From JACQXM01 sp964569425 (lineage in GTDB: Bacteria; Planctomycetota; Phycisphaerae; UBA1845): a stretch of 13,805 nt of DNA. The stretch is taken from assembly GCA_964569425.1 (NCBI GenBank), contig CAZMVD010000114.1, positions 1 through 13,805 of the forward strand, read 5' to 3'. The position numbers and the translations under genes were made by a program. A model generated the notes under the pieces. That model worked only from the letters and a program-made list of their open reading frames with translations. It was not told where the DNA came from and made no database searches. Positions 11,388-13,805 of the stretch are shown here, piece by piece; position 1 is the first letter of the stretch, and each line of letters opens with the position of its first letter.

Positions 11388-12530
11388 ATGCAAAAGGTTA
11401 GGTTGTTCACGCCGGGGCCGACGATGGTGCCGGAAGATATTCTACTGGAGATGGCGCGGCCGATGGAGCACCATCGGACCGGGTGGTACAAGGACCTGGT
11501 CAAGCAGTGCCATGAGCTGCTGCAATACCTGTATCAGACCCAGTCGATGGTGATCACGATCGCGGGCAGCGGGACGGCGGCGGCGGAGGCGGCGATCGTG
11601 AGCTGCTGTCCGCCGGGGCACAAGGCGCTGGTGATCGACAACGGCAAGTTCGCGGAGCGGTGGGGGAAGGTGTGTGCGGCGTTCGGCATTGAAAACACGC
11701 GCCTGCCGATCGAATGGGGGCGGGGGGCGAAGGCGGCGGACATTCAGAAGGCGCTGGACGCGGACCGCAAGCTGGACACGGTGATCGTGGTGCACAGCGA
11801 GACGTCGACGACGGCGCTGTCGGATATCGCGGGGATCGGGAAGGTGACGCGGGAGCGCGGGGCGCTGCTGATCGTGGATGGGATCACGGCGATCGGAGCG
11901 ATTCCGGCGAAGATGGATGAGTGGGGAGTGGATGCGTACATCACCGGTTCGCAGAAGGCGCTGATGCTGCCGCCGGGGCTGGCGTTCGTGGCGGTGAGCG
12001 ACCGGGCGTGGGAGCGGATCGATTCGGGCAAGACGCCGACGCTGTACAACGACCTGAAGGCGTATCGCAAGTCGCTGGCGGAGTGGGACGTGCCCTACAC
12101 GCCGGCGGTGACGCTGGTGCGGGGGCTGCTGCCGGTGCTGAAGCGGATCAAGGAGCGTACGCTGGAGGCGATCTGGGCGGAGACGGCGCTCTTGGCGCGG
12201 GCGACGCGGGCGGCGGCGGTGGCGATGGGGCTGAAGGTGTACGCGGCCGACCCGGTGGATTCCGTGACCGCGGTGCTGGTGCCGCAGGGCGTGGATGAAG
12301 GGGCGCTGCGGAAGACGATGCGCGGCAAATATGGGTTCCAGATCGCGGGCGGGCAGGGAGACCTGAAGGGAAAGATCATTCGCTTTTCGCACATGGGCTA
12401 CGTTGATGCGTTCGACACGCTGGGGGTGATCGCGGCGCTGGAGATGACGCTGGCGGGGCAGGGTTTCAAGCTGGCGATCGGTTCCGGGCTGACGGCGGCG
12501 CAAAAGGTGTTTGCGGAAGGAATGAAATAG
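11388..12530 (+). CDS. PLP-dependent class V aminotransferase, alanine/serine-glyoxylate type
   Basis: This 380-residue fold-type I enzyme belongs with the alanine-glyoxylate and serine-glyoxylate/pyruvate aminotransferases. N-terminal FTPGPTMVPEDIL (7-19) and EHHRTGWY (27-34) are substrate-loop signatures. AGSGTAAAEAAI (59-70) cups the cofactor phosphate, D164 (IVDGITAIG) contacts the pyridine nitrogen, and K190 (ITGSQKAL) is the Schiff-base lysine. R332 (IIRFSHMGYVD) is the substrate carboxylate arginine. The amino donor cannot be decided from sequence; purine-catabolic PucG and phosphoserine-type relatives are alternatives. The ATG at 11388 is chosen over in-frame upstream starts because it gives the family N-terminus and is preceded by GGAGG and AGGTGG. 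The plus strand is strongly G-rich over this gene. No functionally linked neighbour is seen. Confidence 0.92.
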   Translation: MQKVRLFTPGPTMVPEDILLEMARPMEHHRTGWYKDLVKQCHELLQYLYQTQSMVITIAGSGTAAAEAAIVSCCPPGHKALVIDNGKFAERWGKVCAAFGIENTRLPIEWGRGAKAADIQKALDADRKLDTVIVVHSETSTTALSDIAGIGKVTRERGALLIVDGITAIGAIPAKMDEWGVDAYITGSQKALMLPPGLAFVAVSDRAWERIDSGKTPTLYNDLKAYRKSLAEWDVPYTPAVTLVRGLLPVLKRIKERTLEAIWAETALLARATRAAAVAMGLKVYAADPVDSVTAVLVPQGVDEGALRKTMRGKYGFQIAGGQGDLKGKIIRFSHMGYVDAFDTLGVIAALEMTLAGQGFKLAIGSGLTAAQKVFAEGMK

Positions 12531-12594
12531 GAATGGCGAATGGCGAATCAGGAATGGCGAATGGAATCGCGAATGCACGATAGCGAATAGCGAA
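12531..12594 (+). repeat. GAATGGC / GCGAAT simple-sequence repeat
   Basis: About nine imperfect copies of GCGAAT or GGCGAATG begin directly after the aminotransferase stop codon (GAATGGCGAATGGCGAATCA and so on), decaying into TAGCGAATAGCGAAC. The style resembles the CAGATTT repeat upstream of the same gene. Confidence 0.75.
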
Positions 12595-12611
12595 CAAGGG
12601 AGATTCGCGCA

Positions 12612-12664
12612 GGCCCGGAGGGCCGCTCCAGCGGATGAAGATCTGTGCCGCGCGTCTGGCACAG
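12612..12664. terminator. Cluster of three stem-loops downstream of the aminotransferase gene
   Basis: GGCCC-GGA-GGGCC (12612-12624), CCGCT-CC-AGCGG (12623-12634) and CTGTGCC, eight-base loop, GGCACAG (12643-12664). None is followed by a T-run, so terminator function is uncertain. Confidence 0.4.
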
Positions 12665-12929
12665 GCCATGTCCTCTTACAGATTGGCGAAATCAGACTTT
12701 TCTCGGTCGGATTCTACTGACGAGTTGCCAGGGGCATTCCTTTTCTCAGGTACACGCCACAGGCGCGAGGGCGGGGTCCGTTTTCTTGGGCTAGTGGTCG
12801 ATTGATTGACGAGTACCCGTCGGACGCGCCGCCCCCGGGCCAGGATTGCAAGTCAGAATCACCATCGGTAGTCTGCTACGCACATCAAGGGCCGGATGAA
12901 GAAAATCTCTGGCGAGAGGAGACTTGGAA

Positions 12930-13805
12930 ATGCGATCGACTGTCCGTTTGCTCGTTGTGGGCCTGCCTCTTCTGGTCCTGGCGGTCGGTTGTCCAGGGAC
13001 CGGCGGGAGCGGTGGCGGTGGGGGAGGAGGAGGTGGTGGGAATGGTGGTGGCGGCGGGGGCGGCGGGAACAATGGCGAAGTGACCTTGACGCTGAACATC
13101 CAGGCCACGGTTCGCACGGCGGCGGTGCGGGTCGTGGGGTTTGTGAACCGAGGGAACGTCGCGCGAGCCGATTCGGAGTCGTCGGTGACGCCTTGGGATT
13201 TCACCGCTACTTATGTCATGGGCGGTGCGACGGTGGGGAGCAGTCGAACCGTGGTGACGTTTCCGCCAGGCACGGAGATTACGCTGGTTGCGGATGAGGG
13301 TACGTTTCCGGGACTGACGCTGAATACGGCGGTCGACCTGAACCTTGCCGACACCAGCCTGTTTCCGTCGATTCCAGCGCAATTCGTTCGGTGGGAGGGG
13401 GACACGGCGGGGGCGGCGCCGGGAAGCGACAAAGGCGTCCTTTATTTCACACTGCATGGAGATCGGACCATCGATGCCGTGTTCAGCGACATGAACGCAT
13501 TGCGGATCGGCGTGGTGGGCGGGGCGGACGGGTCGGGTACGTTGCTGGATATTGACGTGATGTCGATGCCGTTGAGCATTCCGCCTGTGCAACCGGGGAA
13601 CACCCGGGGGGCGAACATTGTTGGGACGATACTAACGGGTCAGGCCGGTCAAATAGGTGTGTTCGGATTCCAAAACGACGGCACCGTAATCACGTTTACG
13701 GTGCCGGCGGGTTGGCCGTTTACTTCGTGGAGCGGTGACGGGGCGATCAGCGGCAGGTCGATTACGATGATCTTTGGGCAAGGGACCAATGCAACGCTGA
13801 CGTTT
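12930..13805 (+). CDS. Gly-rich surface lipoprotein with InlB-type repeats, cut by window edge
   Basis: The frame is open for 292 codons to the window end. A signal peptide (MRSTVRLLVVGLPLLVLAVGC) ends in a lipobox-like LAVGC with C21 as the likely acylated residue. Residues about 23-48 are almost pure Gly with a few Asn, probably a flexible tether. The remainder is beta-rich with no obvious catalytic motif. Residues 152-185 (FVRWEGDTAG... HGDRTIDAVF) resemble the divergent InlB B-repeat type: aromatic, W-x-GD, then T-I-x-A-V-F. Residues 261-292 (GWPFTSWSGDGAI... ATLTF) look like a second copy. An export and cell-surface or periplasmic role is inferred. GAGAGGAG lies eight bases before the ATG at 12930. 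The 3' part is missing, so total length and any C-terminal sorting domain are unknown. Confidence 0.85.
   Translation, partial: MRSTVRLLVVGLPLLVLAVGCPGTGGSGGGGGGGGGGNGGGGGGGGNNGEVTLTLNIQATVRTAAVRVVGFVNRGNVARADSESSVTPWDFTATYVMGGATVGSSRTVVTFPPGTEITLVADEGTFPGLTLNTAVDLNLADTSLFPSIPAQFVRWEGDTAGAAPGSDKGVLYFTLHGDRTIDAVFSDMNALRIGVVGGADGSGTLLDIDVMSMPLSIPPVQPGNTRGANIVGTILTGQAGQIGVFGFQNDGTVITFTVPAGWPFTSWSGDGAISGRSITMIFGQGTNATLTF

Larger units (their letters stand above)
12531..12929. other. 399-bp intergenic region between aminotransferase and lipoprotein genes
   Basis: It starts with a GCGAAT-type simple repeat (12531-12594), then GC-rich stem-loops (12612-12664), then about 260 bp with no gene seen. 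A weak promoter-like pair, TTGCAA (12846-12851) and TAGTCT (12869-12874) with a 17-base spacer, could serve the lipoprotein gene, but it is not convincing. Confidence 0.5.

Noticed and set aside
11442..12662. 406-codon minus-strand frame opposite the aminotransferase gene
   Set aside because: Arg/His/Pro-rich antisense frame running into simple repeats; the opposite strand encodes a complete enzyme.

Overview
The window is GC-rich bacterial chromosome from a Gram-negative-type cell: two lipoprotein signal sequences are visible, as are GroES/GroEL and the non-mevalonate enzyme IspD. The gene style, the low-complexity intergenic repeats and the Gly-rich lipoprotein suggest Planctomycetota or a related deep lineage. 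That assignment is an inference; no rRNA or other decisive marker is present.

Left part (1-8536), all on the minus strand. Reading in the direction of transcription: an M1-type metallopeptidase lipoprotein (8536-6248); a PIN-TRAM membrane protein of the YacL type followed by ispD (6089-4046), the pairing also seen in Bacillus; a CPA2 cation/proton antiporter fused to a PTS EIIA-like domain (3946-2249); a degenerate receiver-domain protein (2005-1577); and a chaperonin cluster in which groES and groEL are separated by two small overlapping genes, one HEPN-like and one BolA-like. groEL runs off the left edge.

Right part (8824-13805), all on the plus strand: infA (IF-1), folP (dihydropteroate synthase), a 1.34-kb gene-free region, a PLP-dependent class V aminotransferase, and a Gly-rich lipoprotein with InlB-type repeats that runs off the right edge.

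The most striking element is the gene-free region 10044-11387. Between 10446 and 10904 it carries seven palindromes built on the ParB-binding parS sequence. Three have exact TGTTTCACGTGAAACA cores, one is a near match, and three have a symmetric variant core, TTTCGCGCGAAA. At least six share an extra outer inverted arm, GCGCAA...TTGCGC, making a 34-bp dyad not expected for ordinary parS. The array is followed by an AT-rich stretch and simple repeats. It lies just to the right of the point where gene orientation flips from all-minus to all-plus. Together this suggests a centromere-like partition locus, possibly close to a replication origin. ParA, ParB and DnaA are not in the window.
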